A DNA stretch of 64,000 nt from Stigmatella aurantiaca DW4/3-1. Lineage in GTDB: Bacteria > Myxococcota > Myxococcia > Myxococcales > Myxococcaceae. Where the stretch lies: contig NC_014623.1 of assembly GCF_000165485.1 (NCBI RefSeq), positions 5,784,893-5,848,892 of the forward strand, in the 5' to 3' direction. Within the stretch, counting starts at the first letter, position 1; every line of letters begins with the position of its first letter. The notes beneath the pieces were generated by a model that searched no databases, was not told the origin of the DNA, and saw only the letters and a list, made by a program, of their open reading frames with translations. Below are positions 17,109 through 27,296 of the stretch, in pieces. The position numbers and the translations under genes were made by a program.

Positions 17109-18080
17109 TCACGTCCGGGCCCCCGCTTGCTTACCAAATATCTTCATCACCTGCTGCAAGTCCTCCCACGCCTTGCGCTTCTCGGCGGGGCTGCGCAGCA
17201 AGTAGGCCGGGTGGAAGGTGGGCATCAGCTTCACGCCCTGGTACTCGCGCCACTGCCCTCGCAGCCGGGTGATGGGCGTGGTGTCCCGGAGCAACGTCTG
17301 GGCGGCGAACTTCCCCAGCGCCACGATGACCTTGGGCTGGATGGCCAGCAGCTGCGAGCGAAGGAAAGGCTCGCACGCGGCAATCTCGTCGGCCTCCGGG
17401 TTCCGGTTGCCCGGCGGCCGGCATTTCACCACGTTGCAGATGTAGATCTCGTCCCGGCTGAAGCCCATCGCCTGGATCATCTTCGTCAGCAACTCTCCCG
17501 CCGCGCCGACAAAGGGCACACCCTGGATATCCTCGTTTTCCCCGGGCCCTTCCCCCACGAAGACGAGGTCCGCGCGCGGGTTGCCCACCCCGAAGACGAT
17601 GTTCTTGCGCCCCGTGCACAGCTTGCAGCGCCGGCAGTCGCCCAACTCGCGGCGGATCTGATCCAACGTCGGCCGCTCGCCCTCCACGACGCCCGGCAGG
17701 GGGCCCGGATAGCGAGGAGCCTGCTGCGGGACGTCGAGGAGCATCCCGTTGCTTGTCGCCGTCACCGGAGCACGAATGGCGGGGGGGGAGGCAGAGACAG
17801 CAGCAGGAGGAGGCGCGGCGGGAGGGGGCGTCTCGGCCCTTGGAGGGGACGACGGGGCCTGGACGGGCTCAGTGGGAGGCACCTTCGCCACGGCGCCGCG
17901 AGGGGGCAGCATGGAGCGCAGCGATGCCGAGCGCTCGGCGGCTAGCTTCGTCGCATCGGCGAGAAGGACAGGGCCGCCTGTCTCCTCCTGCCAGAGGAGG
18001 TGGCGGCGCAGTTCCTCCACGACTTCGCCCAATTCTTCAGCGGACTCAGGGGGTTCGTTCACGGGGGCCCAGGAGTTCAT
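17109..18080 (-). CDS. Type-4 uracil-DNA glycosylase
   Basis: Iron-sulfur uracil-DNA glycosylase that starts base-excision repair of deaminated cytosine. The catalytic domain begins near residue 130 with [16 protein letters not shown], the first two cluster cysteines being in this region, followed by [35 protein letters not shown] and the late motif FHPAYLLR. The first 120 residues are a Pro/Ala-rich unstructured arm containing many PP and AP runs, seen in other members of this family. It stands between an esterase and coaBC on the same strand. Confidence 0.92.
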   Translation of the reverse strand: MNSWAPVNEPPESAEELGEVVEELRRHLLWQEETGGPVLLADATKLAAERSASLRSMLPPRGAVAKVPPTEPVQAPSSPPRAETPPPAAPPPAAVSASPPAIRAPVTATSNGMLLDVPQQAPRYPGPLPGVVEGERPTLDQIRRELGDCRRCKLCTGRKNIVFGVGNPRADLVFVGEGPGENEDIQGVPFVGAAGELLTKMIQAMGFSRDEIYICNVVKCRPPGNRNPEADEIAACEPFLRSQLLAIQPKVIVALGKFAAQTLLRDTTPITRLRGQWREYQGVKLMPTFHPAYLLRSPAEKRKAWEDLQQVMKIFGKQAGART

Positions 18081-18152
18081 GGAGGCGGTGCCTCCGGTTC
18101 ATGGTGCAGCTTCAAAATCTTATCCTATGGGTAGGCTTCCCGCTTGCCAACG

Positions 18153-19409
18153 TCATGCATCCTTTGACGGCCCAGGGGCCGGGGGCTCGGTGGGAGGGGC
18201 CGCCAGGGGGAGCAGCAGCTCCAGGATGCCCCGGGCGACTTCACGCTTGGTGCCCGAAAGGTCTCTCCGGGTACCCGCCCGCGTCAGCACCGTGACCTGG
18301 TTGGTCTCCGTCCCGAAGCCCGCCCCCGCCACCGTCACATCGTTGGCGACGATGGCATCCAACCCTTTCCGCTCCAACTTTTCACGGGCGTGCTCCAGCA
18401 CCCGCTCGGTCTCCGCCGCGAACCCCACCAGCACGGGCCGGCGGGAGCTGCCCGCCACCGTCCGCGAGGCCTCCGCGAGCACGTCCGGCGTCCGCACCAG
18501 CTTCAGCACCTCGGGTGTCTCCCCCTTCTTCACCTTCTGGGGAGCACGCGTCTCCGGCCGCCAGTCGCTCACCGCGGCGGAGGCAATGAACCAGTCGGCC
18601 TCCCGCACCCGGGAGAGCACCTCGCGCGCCATCTCCTCGGCGCTCACCACGTCCACCACCTCCAGCCCGGTCCGGTCCACCGCCCCGACCGGGCCGAGCA
18701 CCACCGTCACCCGGGCCCCCATCGTCCGGGCGGCCTCCGCGAGCGCCAGCCCCATCTTCCCCGTCGAAGGGTTGGAGATGAAACGCACCGGATCCAGGAA
18801 CTCGCGCGTGGGCCCCGCCGTCAGCAACACCCGCTTGCCCGCCAGCGGCCCCTGGCCAAACCGGGCCGCCGCCGCGGCGACGATGTCCGGCACCGGTGCC
18901 AGCCGCCCCTCGCCCACGTCCCCACAGGCCAGGAGCCCCGCACCGGGCCCCACCATCGAGAAGCGCGCATCCGAGAGCAGGGCCGCCACGTTCTCCTGCG
19001 TCCTCCGGTTGTCCCACATCGCCACGTTCATCGCGGGGGCCAGCACCACGGGGCCCCGGAACGCCAGCAGCGAGGTCGTCACCGCGTCCCCCGCCAGGCC
19101 CACCCGCACCTTGGCCAGCAGATCCGCCGTCGCGGGCACCACCATGAACAGCTCCGCCCAGCGCGCCAGGTCCAGGTGCCCGAAGTTCCCCTCCTGAGAA
19201 GGATCGAAGTAATCCGTGAGCACCGGGTGCCCGCAGAGTGCCTGGAAGGTCAGCGGCGTGACGAACTGCTGCGCCGCCGCCGTCATGGCCACCCTCACCT
19301 GGGCCCCGGCCCGCCCCAGCTCGCGTACCAGCTCGCACGCCTTGTAGGCCGCGATGCCACCGCCTACCCCCACAATCACCCGGCGGCCCTGCAATGACGA
19401 GACGTCCAT
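18153..19409 (-). CDS. coaBC: Phosphopantothenoylcysteine decarboxylase / phosphopantothenate-cysteine ligase
   Basis: Bifunctional coenzyme A synthesis enzyme, 418 residues. The N-terminal CoaC flavoprotein has [16 protein letters not shown], the active-site His in [14 protein letters not shown], the PAMNVAMW motif and the Cys of [13 protein letters not shown]. The C-terminal CoaB half has [31 protein letters not shown] and a late [17 protein letters not shown] block. The start at 19409 follows AAGGAAG. It makes 4'-phosphopantetheine from 4'-phosphopantothenate, CTP and cysteine. Confidence 0.95.
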   Translation of the reverse strand: MDVSSLQGRRVIVGVGGGIAAYKACELVRELGRAGAQVRVAMTAAAQQFVTPLTFQALCGHPVLTDYFDPSQEGNFGHLDLARWAELFMVVPATADLLAKVRVGLAGDAVTTSLLAFRGPVVLAPAMNVAMWDNRRTQENVAALLSDARFSMVGPGAGLLACGDVGEGRLAPVPDIVAAAAARFGQGPLAGKRVLLTAGPTREFLDPVRFISNPSTGKMGLALAEAARTMGARVTVVLGPVGAVDRTGLEVVDVVSAEEMAREVLSRVREADWFIASAAVSDWRPETRAPQKVKKGETPEVLKLVRTPDVLAEASRTVAGSSRRPVLVGFAAETERVLEHAREKLERKGLDAIVANDVTVAGAGFGTETNQVTVLTRAGTRRDLSGTKREVARGILELLLPLAAPPTEPPAPGPSKDA

Positions 19410-19457
19410 GAGACTTCCTTACGCGCCGCCGGTCAGGCTCGCAACCGCGCTCGGGCC

Positions 19458-22430
19458 TCAGCGGATCAGGGAAACCTCGGCGGAGCTGGGCACCCGGATC
19501 GTGCGGAGGATGGGCCCCTCGGGCGTCTCCGAGTGGAAATTCGCCCACACCAGCGTGTAACTCCCCGGAGGCAGCCCATACAGGGTGATCCGCTCCGTCC
19601 GCGGCTGGTAGATCATCTGCCCGTAGGCGGACCGCAACAGCTCCGTGGGAGGGGTGCCCACGCTGGACAGCTCCCCGGCCACCACCCAGAGCGCCTTGCC
19701 CCGCTCGGGCTGGAGCACGACCGTGAGGGGCGCCGTGCCGGGCGCGGGCCCGATGTCCAGCCGCTGCTCCCCGCCGCCGATGCGCACCAGCAGCGCGGGC
19801 TCTCCGGCGAACTCTCGCTGAGAGCCCAGCATGAACCGGTAGCTTCCCGGGGACAGCTCCACGCTGTAGCGCCCATCGGGCCCCGTCACGATGGTGACGG
19901 GCTCGCCGCGATCCGCATTGACCCCTTCGAGCTGAAACCCGGCCGCGGCCTGTCCGTTCGGGAGGAAGACAGTGCCCGACACCCGCGTGGCGGGCCGCAA
20001 CGTCAGCTCCACCTGCCCGGGGCTGTCCCGGGGCACGACGCGGGTGGCCGTCAGCCGGCTCTTGCGCGCGGACACCGTGTACTGCGCCACATAGGGCGGG
20101 CTGGCCAGGGTGAAGCGGCCATCCGGGCCCGAGAGCACGGACTCGTCACACACATCGCACGTCACCACCGCATCCGCCGTGGGCGCCCCGCCCTCGTCAC
20201 GCACCAGCCCCGAGAGGGTCGGCGCCCGCTGCAATACCAGATCGCCCAGATCGGGCGTCACCGGCCGGTCCACCATCCGGGGCTCATGTCCGGCGGCTTC
20301 CACCGAGACGATGATCCGGTCTCCCGCCGTGGGCAGCGCGAGCTCGAAGCGTCCATCCGGGCTGGACACATCGTGCTCGTCCAGCCGGAAGCGCTTCAAC
20401 GGGGAGCCATCGTCACTCAACACACGGCCCCGGAAGAGCGGCCGCCGCTTGAGCACCACCTTCACCGGATCCCCACCAGGGCGTCCATCGACGGGCGCCT
20501 CCTGGTCATAGCCCGGGTGGCGGGCCTCCAAGCGGTAGGTGCGGTCCGGCTTCAGGGCGCGGATCTCGAAGTGCCCCCGTGCGTCGCTGGCCGCCGGCTC
20601 CGCGCCCCGGGGCATCACCACGAGCGTGGCCCCCGAGACCGGTGCCCCCTGGTCATCCACCACATCCCCCGAGAGCGTGGCCCCGGGGCGAAGCTCCGCG
20701 GTGAGCTTCAGCGTCTGCCCATCCTCCACGTTCACCTGCTGCCGGTCCGAGGGCTGGTAATCCGGATGGGAAGCCACCATCCAGTAGGAGCCCGTGGGGA
20801 GGCCGCGCATGGGCACCACACCATCCGGACCGGAAGGCCGGTCACTGCGGAAGATGCCCTGGGATTCGATCCAGAGGACGACATCGGCGCCCTCGACCCG
20901 CCGGCCCTCGGCGCTCACCGTGATCTCCATGGCGGCGGCAGGCTCCAGCTCCAACCGCACATTGGACGCGGGCGCCGTCACCTTGAGCCGCCCCCCACCC
21001 CACTCCGAGTGGTGCGCGTGCAGCTCGTACAATCCCGGCGTCGGCACCTGGGCGGAGAAGTGACCGTCCGCATCCGCCAGCACCGCGTCCCCCGTGGGCT
21101 GGACCAGCACCGAGACACCCGGGGCCGGCCGGCCATACTCGTCCATCACCTGGCCGGAGATGAGGGTCGCCCGCGCCATCTCCAACTCCAGGGACGTCTC
21201 TCCCGCCTTCACGCGCGCGGGCAACTCCACATCCCGGAAGCCCTCCGCGTGGCCCACCAGCGTGTAGTCCCCCACGCCCAGCGGGCCCAGCTCCACGAGC
21301 GCTCCCGTCTGCACCTTCTCGTGGCGAATCACCTCGCCCTTGTTGGTGCGCAGCGTCACCTCGGGTTGCGGCACGGGCTCTCCCGCCTCGTCCACCACGG
21401 TGACGAACAACCGGCCCGCCTCCTCCAGCTCCAGCGTCACCTGCGTCACGGCCTCGTCCAGGGTGACGATGCGCGGCACGGACCCCAGGCTCCCCGCCTC
21501 CGCCGTGACCACGACCTCGTCCGGAAACAGGCCAGTGAACCGCGCGGGCGCGCCTTCCGCACGGGCTTGCCGCGCGAGGTGATCCGCCTTCAGCCGCACC
21601 GTGGCGGCCGCGGGCGCGCCGTCCCGCGTCACCCGGACCTCCAGCGTCCGGGCGGGGCTCAACCGCAGGCGCACCGTCTGGGGTCCCGCCTCCACCTGGG
21701 GCGCCACCGCGGGCAGGAACCCCGCGGCACTGGCCAGCACGTAGAAGGGCCCTTCGCCCAGCCCATCCAGCGTGAACAACCCCTCCCCCGCAGCCTTCGC
21801 CTCATAGGGCAAAGCCGTGCGGCGGGACACCGCGTGGATGCGGGCGCCCGGCACCGGCCGGCCCGCGTCGTCCACCACCTGGCCATGAATGGTGCGCAGC
21901 GCGGGCAGGTACAGCTCCACTGCCTCACCGGGAGCGGCCCGCTCGCGCATCGCCGCGCCGAACCCCGGGGCCTTCGCCCACACCGAGAACGAAACGCCCG
22001 CCAGACGGTCGAAGCGGAACTTCCCTTCCGCATCCGTGCGCACCGTGGCCCGGGGCGTGAGAAAGCCTTGTTGCTGCTCAAAGAAGGCCAGGGCGTGGAG
22101 GCTGCTCTCGTGGGCCGGACAGGCCAGCAGCGCTTGCCCACACTCATCGCAGCGCACGGAGGTGATCGTCTTCTGGGCACTCGCCGCGAGGAAGACCTCG
22201 GCATCGGAGACGGGACGGCCGGAGGGATCCAGCACCCGGCCGGTGAGCGTGAGCCCCTCGGCCTCGCCCGAGGACACCTCCACCGATTGAAACTCCGGAA
22301 GGGCCCGGGACGCGGGCGCCGGGAGGGACGTGACGTCCCTCGACGAGGAGGGGTCGGCACTGGGCCAGAGCAGGGCCACGCACACGACCGCCAGGACGGA
22401 CGACGCCCCTATGAAGAGCCATTTCCGCAT
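19458..22430 (-). CDS. Large exported protein with many carboxypeptidase-regulatory-like domains
   Basis: A 990-residue protein with an N-terminal membrane segment (WLFIGASSVLAVVCVALLW) and then about ten repeats of a small beta-sandwich recognisable by GRVLDPSGRPVSDAEVFL, GQVVDDAGRPVPGARI, GDVVDDQGAPVSGATLVV and the like, each followed by DGRF or DGHF and a GSY/GTY end. These are CarboxypepD_reg/SdrD-B-type modules used as stalks or adhesive surfaces. No enzyme domain is visible. A cluster of four Cys (CDECGQALLAC near residue 100) is unusual for such a stalk. Role unknown; a periplasmic or surface scaffold is likely. Confidence 0.8.
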   Translation of the reverse strand: MRKWLFIGASSVLAVVCVALLWPSADPSSSRDVTSLPAPASRALPEFQSVEVSSGEAEGLTLTGRVLDPSGRPVSDAEVFLAASAQKTITSVRCDECGQALLACPAHESSLHALAFFEQQQGFLTPRATVRTDAEGKFRFDRLAGVSFSVWAKAPGFGAAMRERAAPGEAVELYLPALRTIHGQVVDDAGRPVPGARIHAVSRRTALPYEAKAAGEGLFTLDGLGEGPFYVLASAAGFLPAVAPQVEAGPQTVRLRLSPARTLEVRVTRDGAPAAATVRLKADHLARQARAEGAPARFTGLFPDEVVVTAEAGSLGSVPRIVTLDEAVTQVTLELEEAGRLFVTVVDEAGEPVPQPEVTLRTNKGEVIRHEKVQTGALVELGPLGVGDYTLVGHAEGFRDVELPARVKAGETSLELEMARATLISGQVMDEYGRPAPGVSVLVQPTGDAVLADADGHFSAQVPTPGLYELHAHHSEWGGGRLKVTAPASNVRLELEPAAAMEITVSAEGRRVEGADVVLWIESQGIFRSDRPSGPDGVVPMRGLPTGSYWMVASHPDYQPSDRQQVNVEDGQTLKLTAELRPGATLSGDVVDDQGAPVSGATLVVMPRGAEPAASDARGHFEIRALKPDRTYRLEARHPGYDQEAPVDGRPGGDPVKVVLKRRPLFRGRVLSDDGSPLKRFRLDEHDVSSPDGRFELALPTAGDRIIVSVEAAGHEPRMVDRPVTPDLGDLVLQRAPTLSGLVRDEGGAPTADAVVTCDVCDESVLSGPDGRFTLASPPYVAQYTVSARKSRLTATRVVPRDSPGQVELTLRPATRVSGTVFLPNGQAAAGFQLEGVNADRGEPVTIVTGPDGRYSVELSPGSYRFMLGSQREFAGEPALLVRIGGGEQRLDIGPAPGTAPLTVVLQPERGKALWVVAGELSSVGTPPTELLRSAYGQMIYQPRTERITLYGLPPGSYTLVWANFHSETPEGPILRTIRVPSSAEVSLIR

Positions 22431-22570
22431 TGGATGCCGGGCGGGACCTTACCCTGCGCCGGCAGGGGGAACCTTCCTTCTTTCCAGGAAATTCCCCACC
22501 GTGCAATTAAGAATACTTCACTGAATCCACGGGAGCGCCGGAGGCATCTTCTGTCTCAAGGAGAAGCTCG

Positions 22571-23284
22571 ATGGCATCCGTGAAAGCAATCATCGGAAGC
22601 GCGCTGGGACGGTTTGTTTTCCATGACGCCTCCGTGGTGGGCATCCGCGACGTGGCACCCCGGTTTCGGCGGGTCGACCTTGAGGGCCCGGCGCTCCAGG
22701 GCATCCGCTGGGAAGCAGGCGACAAGGTCCAGGTCTTCCTGCCCGAGACCGGCATGCGGACCTACACGCCCCTTTCCTGGGACGCGCAAAAGGGCGCCAC
22801 GGCGTTCCTCATCTACCTCCACGGAGAGGCCCCGGGAGCGGTGTGGGGACGGACACTCCAGCAAGGCACGCGGGTCCAGTTCTTTGGGCCCCGGCGCTCC
22901 GTGTCCCTGGGCGATTCCTCCGCGCCCCTCCTCTTCTTCGGGGACGAGACCTCGTTCGGGGTGGCCCATGCGCTCAAGCAGGCCCACGCCCAGCGCGACC
23001 TGACGTGCGTCTTTGAAGTCACGCGGCGCGCCGACTGCGCGGAGGCGCTGCGCGAGTTCGGCTTCGAGGACTCGGACGTCGAACGCTCGGCGGGCGACGC
23101 GCACCTGGCCGAGGTCCACGAGCGGCTCAAAGGCGTGCTCCAGGCGCGCAAGGAGGCCCGTCTGGTACTGACGGGCAAGGCCCAGTCCATCCAAGCCCTC
23201 CGGGCGCGGCTTCGGTCCGAGGGCCTCCCCTCTCCCACCCAGGTCAAGGCGTATTGGTCTGTCGGGAAAACAGGTTTGGATTGA
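22571..23284 (+). CDS. Siderophore-interacting flavoprotein
   Basis: A 237-residue ferric-siderophore-reductase-like flavoprotein. The FAD-binding motif RTYTPLSWD (residues 59-67) matches the R-x-Y-[ST] signature of the ferredoxin-reductase superfamily, and GPRRSVSL fits the second phosphate-binding loop. The NAD(P)-binding half is shorter and lacks a clear nucleotide motif, as in the SIP family. It starts after AAGGAG. It would release iron from siderophores in the cytoplasm. No siderophore genes are adjacent; it is alone between the stalk protein and the GH92 gene. Confidence 0.8.
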   Translation: MASVKAIIGSALGRFVFHDASVVGIRDVAPRFRRVDLEGPALQGIRWEAGDKVQVFLPETGMRTYTPLSWDAQKGATAFLIYLHGEAPGAVWGRTLQQGTRVQFFGPRRSVSLGDSSAPLLFFGDETSFGVAHALKQAHAQRDLTCVFEVTRRADCAEALREFGFEDSDVERSAGDAHLAEVHERLKGVLQARKEARLVLTGKAQSIQALRARLRSEGLPSPTQVKAYWSVGKTGLD

Positions 23285-23350
23285 TTTTCAAAGAATTCAT
23301 GTTATCGCGCGTCTTTCGGGTGAGGCAGTCCCACGAAAGGCGGTGCACTG

Positions 23351-26080
23351 GTGAGTCAACGATCCCTGAGGCAAGCACACCGGCGGTTCCCCCACGGTTT
23401 GAAAGCAGCCAGCCTGGCTTTGCTGTGGCCACTCTGGACACCGCAGGCACTGGCCGCCACGCCCCCTTCGGACTACGTGAACGCGCTGCGCGGGAGTAAT
23501 TCCGGCGGTGCGTACTCCCGGGGCAACACGTTCCCGGCGGCAGCGGTGCCCTTCGGCTTCAACTTCTGGACGCCGATGACCGATGCGAACTCGAAGAGCT
23601 GGATCTACGACTACACCCGGAGCGCGATCCAGGCCTTCACCATCAGCCACATGCCGAGCCCCTGGATGAGCGATCGCCAGACGTTCCAGGTCATGCCCCA
23701 GTCGGGCGCGGTGACCGTGGATCGCGCGGCCCGGGGCGCGGCCTTCAGCCACGCGAACGAAACGGCCAAGGCGCACCACTACAGCGTGAAGTTCAACAGC
23801 GGCCTCCAGACCGAGATCGCTCCGACGGACCACGGGGCGTCCTGGCAGTTCACCTTTCCGGGCACGGCGTCCTACCTGCTGTTCGACACCGCGGACGGCA
23901 TCGGCGGCTCGATCTCCATCGACCGGACCAACGGCGTCGTCTCTGGCTACACGGACCACTCGACCGGCTGGGGCCCCGCGCCCCGCATGTTCTTCTACGC
24001 GAAGTTCAGCAAGGCGATCACGGACTCGCTGAACGTGACGGGCCAGCGTGCCGTCACCTCGTGGATCCGCTTCAACACCTTCGCGGGCGAGAAGGTGACG
24101 ATGTCGATCGCCACGTCCTTCATCAGCGTGGCCCAGGCACAGTCCAACCTCGCGCAGGAGATCGGCACCAAGAGCTTCGACACCGTCAAGCAGGAAGCCC
24201 AAAGCGCCTGGGACAGCGTGCTGGGCAAGATTGAGGTGGAGGGCGCCACGGAGGATCAGAAGACCATCCTCTACTCCAACCTGTACCGGGCCTTCTTGTA
24301 CCCGAACTCCGCCTGGGAGAACGTGGGCGGCACGCCCAGCTACGCCAGCCCGTACGCGAGCGGCCACCCGGTGAAGACCGGCAAGGTCTACGTCAACAAC
24401 GGCTTCTGGGACACGTACCGGACCACCTGGCCGCTGTACACGCTGCTCATCCCCAACAAGACCGGCGAGATGCTCGACGGGTTCGTCAACGGCTACAAAG
24501 ACGGAGGGTGGGTCACGCGCTGGTCCGCGCCCGGATACGCCAACATCATGGTGGGGACCAACTCGGACGTCATCTTCGCCGACGCCTACCTGAAGGGCGT
24601 GCGCAACTTCGACGTCCCCGCCGCGTACGACTCGATGCTGCGCAACGCGGCGACCTACAGCAGCGATCCGGCCCGGGGCCGCAAGGGCATGAACCGCTCC
24701 GTCTTCCTGGGCTACACTCCGCAAGACGTGGTGGGCGAGTCGACGTCCTGGTCCCTGGAGGGCTACCTCAATGACTTCGGCATCGCCCAGCTGGCCCAGG
24801 CCCTGGGCAAGACCGAAGACGCCCAGTACTACCTGAACCGCTCCCTGAACTACGTCAACCTCTTCTCGCCTTCCGTGGGGTTCTTCCGCGGCAAGAACGC
24901 GAACGGCACCTGGCGGACCTCCGACGCGGACTTCAAGGCGAACCGGTGGGGCTGCGAGTACACCGAGGGCAACGCGTGGCACTACAGCGTGCTCGCGCCC
25001 CAGGACGGCCTGGGGCTGGCCAACCTCTATTCGGGCAAGAGCGGCCTGGCCAACAAGATCGATGCCTTGTTCGCGGCGCCCCGCGACTACGACGTGGGCT
25101 GCTACGGCGGCGTCATCCACGAGATGAAGGAGGGGTACGACGTGAACATGGGGCAGTACGCCCACTCCAACCAGCCCGTGCACCACACGCTCTACATGTA
25201 CAGCTACGCGGGCACCCCCTGGCGGATCCAGGAGCGTGTCCGGAACATCCTCAACACCCAGTACCAGTCGGGCCTCATCAACGGCGGGTACGGCTACCTG
25301 GGCGACGAGGACAACGGGGAGCTGTCGGCGTGGTACCTCTTCAGCGCGATGGGCTTCTACCCCGTCAGCATGGGCCGGCCGGAGTATGCGATCGGCGCGC
25401 CGTTCTTCACGAAGATGACCGTCCACCTGGAGAACGGGGCGAACCTCGTCATCAACGCCCCGAACGTCAGCGACACGAACCGCTACATCCAGAGCGTGAC
25501 CCTGAACGGCCAGCCCTATACCCGGAACTACCTGCCGCACAGCGCGCTCGCGAACGGCGCCACGCTCCAGTTCACGATGGGCCCCTCGGCCACCAACTGG
25601 GGCTCGGCCAGCAGCGATCTGCCCCCCTCCATCACCACGGGCTCTTCCATCGCGCAGCCGCTGGCCGATGTCGCCCGGGGCGGCATGGTCTCCGCCAGCG
25701 CGGACAACGCGGCGAGCAGCGAGGGCGCCGCGCAGGGCTTCGACGACAACTCGCTGACGAAGTGGCTCGCCTTCCAGTCCACGCCGTGGATCCGCTACCA
25801 GCTCTCGGGCGGGGCCAAGACGGTCAAGATGTACACCCTGACGTCCGCCAATGACTTTCCAGGCAGGGATCCGAAGAGCTGGTCGCTTCAGGCCTCCAAC
25901 GATGGCTCTTCCTGGGTCACCCTGGATACACGGACAGGACAGGACTTCCCGTGGCGATACCAGACACGCGCATTCGCGCTGAACAACAACACGCCCTACA
26001 GTCACTACCGGCTGCAGATCAACGAGACCCACGGCGACTCGATCACCCAGCTGGCGGAGATCGAGCTGCTCGGGAGGTAG
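23351..26080 (+). CDS. Secreted GH92 alpha-mannosidase with C-terminal F5/8-type C domain
   Basis: A 909-residue exported glycosidase that trims alpha-linked mannose, as from fungal or yeast glycans. It starts at GTG 23351 and has a signal peptide cut after about residue 36 (PQALAA). GH92 signatures are GNTFPAAAVPFG, NGFWDTYRTTWPLYTL, TEGNAWHYSVLAPQD (general acid Glu) and GDEDNGELSAWYLFSAMGFYP (the calcium/base Asp pair). Residues from about 770 form a discoidin-like carbohydrate-binding domain (VSASADNAASSEGAAQGFDDNSLTKW). The next gene encodes a sugar-binding lipoprotein, fitting a role in feeding on glycans. Confidence 0.93.
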   Translation: MSQRSLRQAHRRFPHGLKAASLALLWPLWTPQALAATPPSDYVNALRGSNSGGAYSRGNTFPAAAVPFGFNFWTPMTDANSKSWIYDYTRSAIQAFTISHMPSPWMSDRQTFQVMPQSGAVTVDRAARGAAFSHANETAKAHHYSVKFNSGLQTEIAPTDHGASWQFTFPGTASYLLFDTADGIGGSISIDRTNGVVSGYTDHSTGWGPAPRMFFYAKFSKAITDSLNVTGQRAVTSWIRFNTFAGEKVTMSIATSFISVAQAQSNLAQEIGTKSFDTVKQEAQSAWDSVLGKIEVEGATEDQKTILYSNLYRAFLYPNSAWENVGGTPSYASPYASGHPVKTGKVYVNNGFWDTYRTTWPLYTLLIPNKTGEMLDGFVNGYKDGGWVTRWSAPGYANIMVGTNSDVIFADAYLKGVRNFDVPAAYDSMLRNAATYSSDPARGRKGMNRSVFLGYTPQDVVGESTSWSLEGYLNDFGIAQLAQALGKTEDAQYYLNRSLNYVNLFSPSVGFFRGKNANGTWRTSDADFKANRWGCEYTEGNAWHYSVLAPQDGLGLANLYSGKSGLANKIDALFAAPRDYDVGCYGGVIHEMKEGYDVNMGQYAHSNQPVHHTLYMYSYAGTPWRIQERVRNILNTQYQSGLINGGYGYLGDEDNGELSAWYLFSAMGFYPVSMGRPEYAIGAPFFTKMTVHLENGANLVINAPNVSDTNRYIQSVTLNGQPYTRNYLPHSALANGATLQFTMGPSATNWGSASSDLPPSITTGSSIAQPLADVARGGMVSASADNAASSEGAAQGFDDNSLTKWLAFQSTPWIRYQLSGGAKTVKMYTLTSANDFPGRDPKSWSLQASNDGSSWVTLDTRTGQDFPWRYQTRAFALNNNTPYSHYRLQINETHGDSITQLAEIELLGR

Positions 26081-26129
26081 TGCGGCCCGGCGTTCACCAC
26101 CGCTTCTGTCTGAAAGTGAGGACCACGTG

Positions 26130-27254
26130 ATGATTCGATCCACTGTCTTCCGGATGAGCTCCTCGGCCCTGCTGGCCGGTCTGATGCTCGTGGGGACGGG
26201 TTGCAAGAGTGAGAAGAAGTCCGAGACCGGCGGAGACACCGCCGCGAAACCGGCGGCCCCGCAGGAGCTGACCATTGCCCTGCTGCTGCCCGAGTCGAAG
26301 ACGATGCGCTATGAGTCCTTCGACCGCCCGTACTTCGAGCAGAAGGTCCGGCAGCTGTGCTCGGAATGTAAGATCATCTACAGCAACGCGGACCAAGACG
26401 CATCCAAGCAACAGAACCAAGCCGAGGCGGCGCTGACCAATGGCGCCAAGGTGCTGGTGCTCGATCCCGTGGACTCCCTGTCGGTGGTCTCCGTCGTGGC
26501 CCGCGCCCGTCAGTCGAAGATCCCGGTCGTCAGCTACGACCGCCTGATCCTCAACGCGGACGTCGACTACTACATCTCGTTCGACAACGAGAAGATCGGC
26601 CAGCTCCAGGGCCAGGCGCTGGTCGACAAGCTCAAGGCGGACGGCAAGGACAAGGGCACCATCGTGGTGATCAATGGCTCGCCCACGGACAACAACGCGA
26701 AGCTTTACAAGAACGGCGCGCACAGCGTCATCGACGGGAGCGGCCTGGTGATCGGGGCCGAGTACGACACGCCGGACTGGAGCCCCGACAAGGCCCAGCA
26801 GCAGATGGAGCAGGCCATCACCAAGCTGGGCAAGAGCGCCATCGCCGGCGTGTACGCGGCCAACGATGGCATGGCGGGCGGCGCGATCGCCGCGATGAAG
26901 GCCGCGGGATTCAACCCGCTGCCCCCCGTCACCGGCCAGGACTCGGAGCTGGCCGCGATCCAGCGCGTCGTCGCCGGAGAGCAGTACATGACCATCTACA
27001 AGGCGATGAAGATGGAAGCCGAGGCGGCCGCCGAGGTGGCGGTGGCGCTCGCGCGGGGTGGCCAACCCTCCGCCGACAAGGTCAACGGCAAGGTCAACAA
27101 CGGCATGAAGGACGTGCCCTCCATTCTTCTGACCGCGGGCACGGTCACCAAGGACAACGTGAAGAGCACGGTGGTGGCCGACGGGTTCTGGAAGGCCGAG
27201 CAGATCTGCGAGGGAGCCTACAAGGACGCCTGCGCGGCGGCGCAGGTTCAGTAG
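26130..27254 (+). CDS. Sugar ABC transporter substrate-binding lipoprotein (XylF-like)
   Basis: A periplasmic-binding-protein fold of the xylose/ribose type (Peripla_BP_4). The lipobox LVGTGC anchors Cys to a membrane; a Lys/Glu-rich linker follows. Core motifs are LLLPESKTMRYESFDRPYFEQ, LVLDPVDSLSVVSVVARAR, PVVSYDRLI, VVINGSPTDNNAKLYK and AANDGMAGGAIAAMK. The start at ATG 26130 follows GAGGA. No ATPase or permease gene accompanies it: the next gene is on the other strand. So it either serves a transporter encoded elsewhere or works as a surface sugar sensor. It is 49 bp after the GH92 mannosidase. Confidence 0.88.
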   Translation: MIRSTVFRMSSSALLAGLMLVGTGCKSEKKSETGGDTAAKPAAPQELTIALLLPESKTMRYESFDRPYFEQKVRQLCSECKIIYSNADQDASKQQNQAEAALTNGAKVLVLDPVDSLSVVSVVARARQSKIPVVSYDRLILNADVDYYISFDNEKIGQLQGQALVDKLKADGKDKGTIVVINGSPTDNNAKLYKNGAHSVIDGSGLVIGAEYDTPDWSPDKAQQQMEQAITKLGKSAIAGVYAANDGMAGGAIAAMKAAGFNPLPPVTGQDSELAAIQRVVAGEQYMTIYKAMKMEAEAAAEVAVALARGGQPSADKVNGKVNNGMKDVPSILLTAGTVTKDNVKSTVVADGFWKAEQICEGAYKDACAAAQVQ

Positions 27255-27296
27255 CCTCCGGGGGAGGAGCGCCGATGCGCCGCACCGGCGCTCTCC

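Noticed and set aside
19533-22583. A 1016-codon plus-strand open frame opposite the stalk protein
   Set aside because: Its product is a mass of His, Arg, Gly and Pro with no domain, as expected for the reverse strand of a GC-rich gene. The minus-strand frame has clear repeated domains.
23297-26275. A 992-codon minus-strand frame opposite the GH92 gene
   Set aside because: Low-complexity Val/Arg/His shadow; GH92 motifs are on the plus strand.
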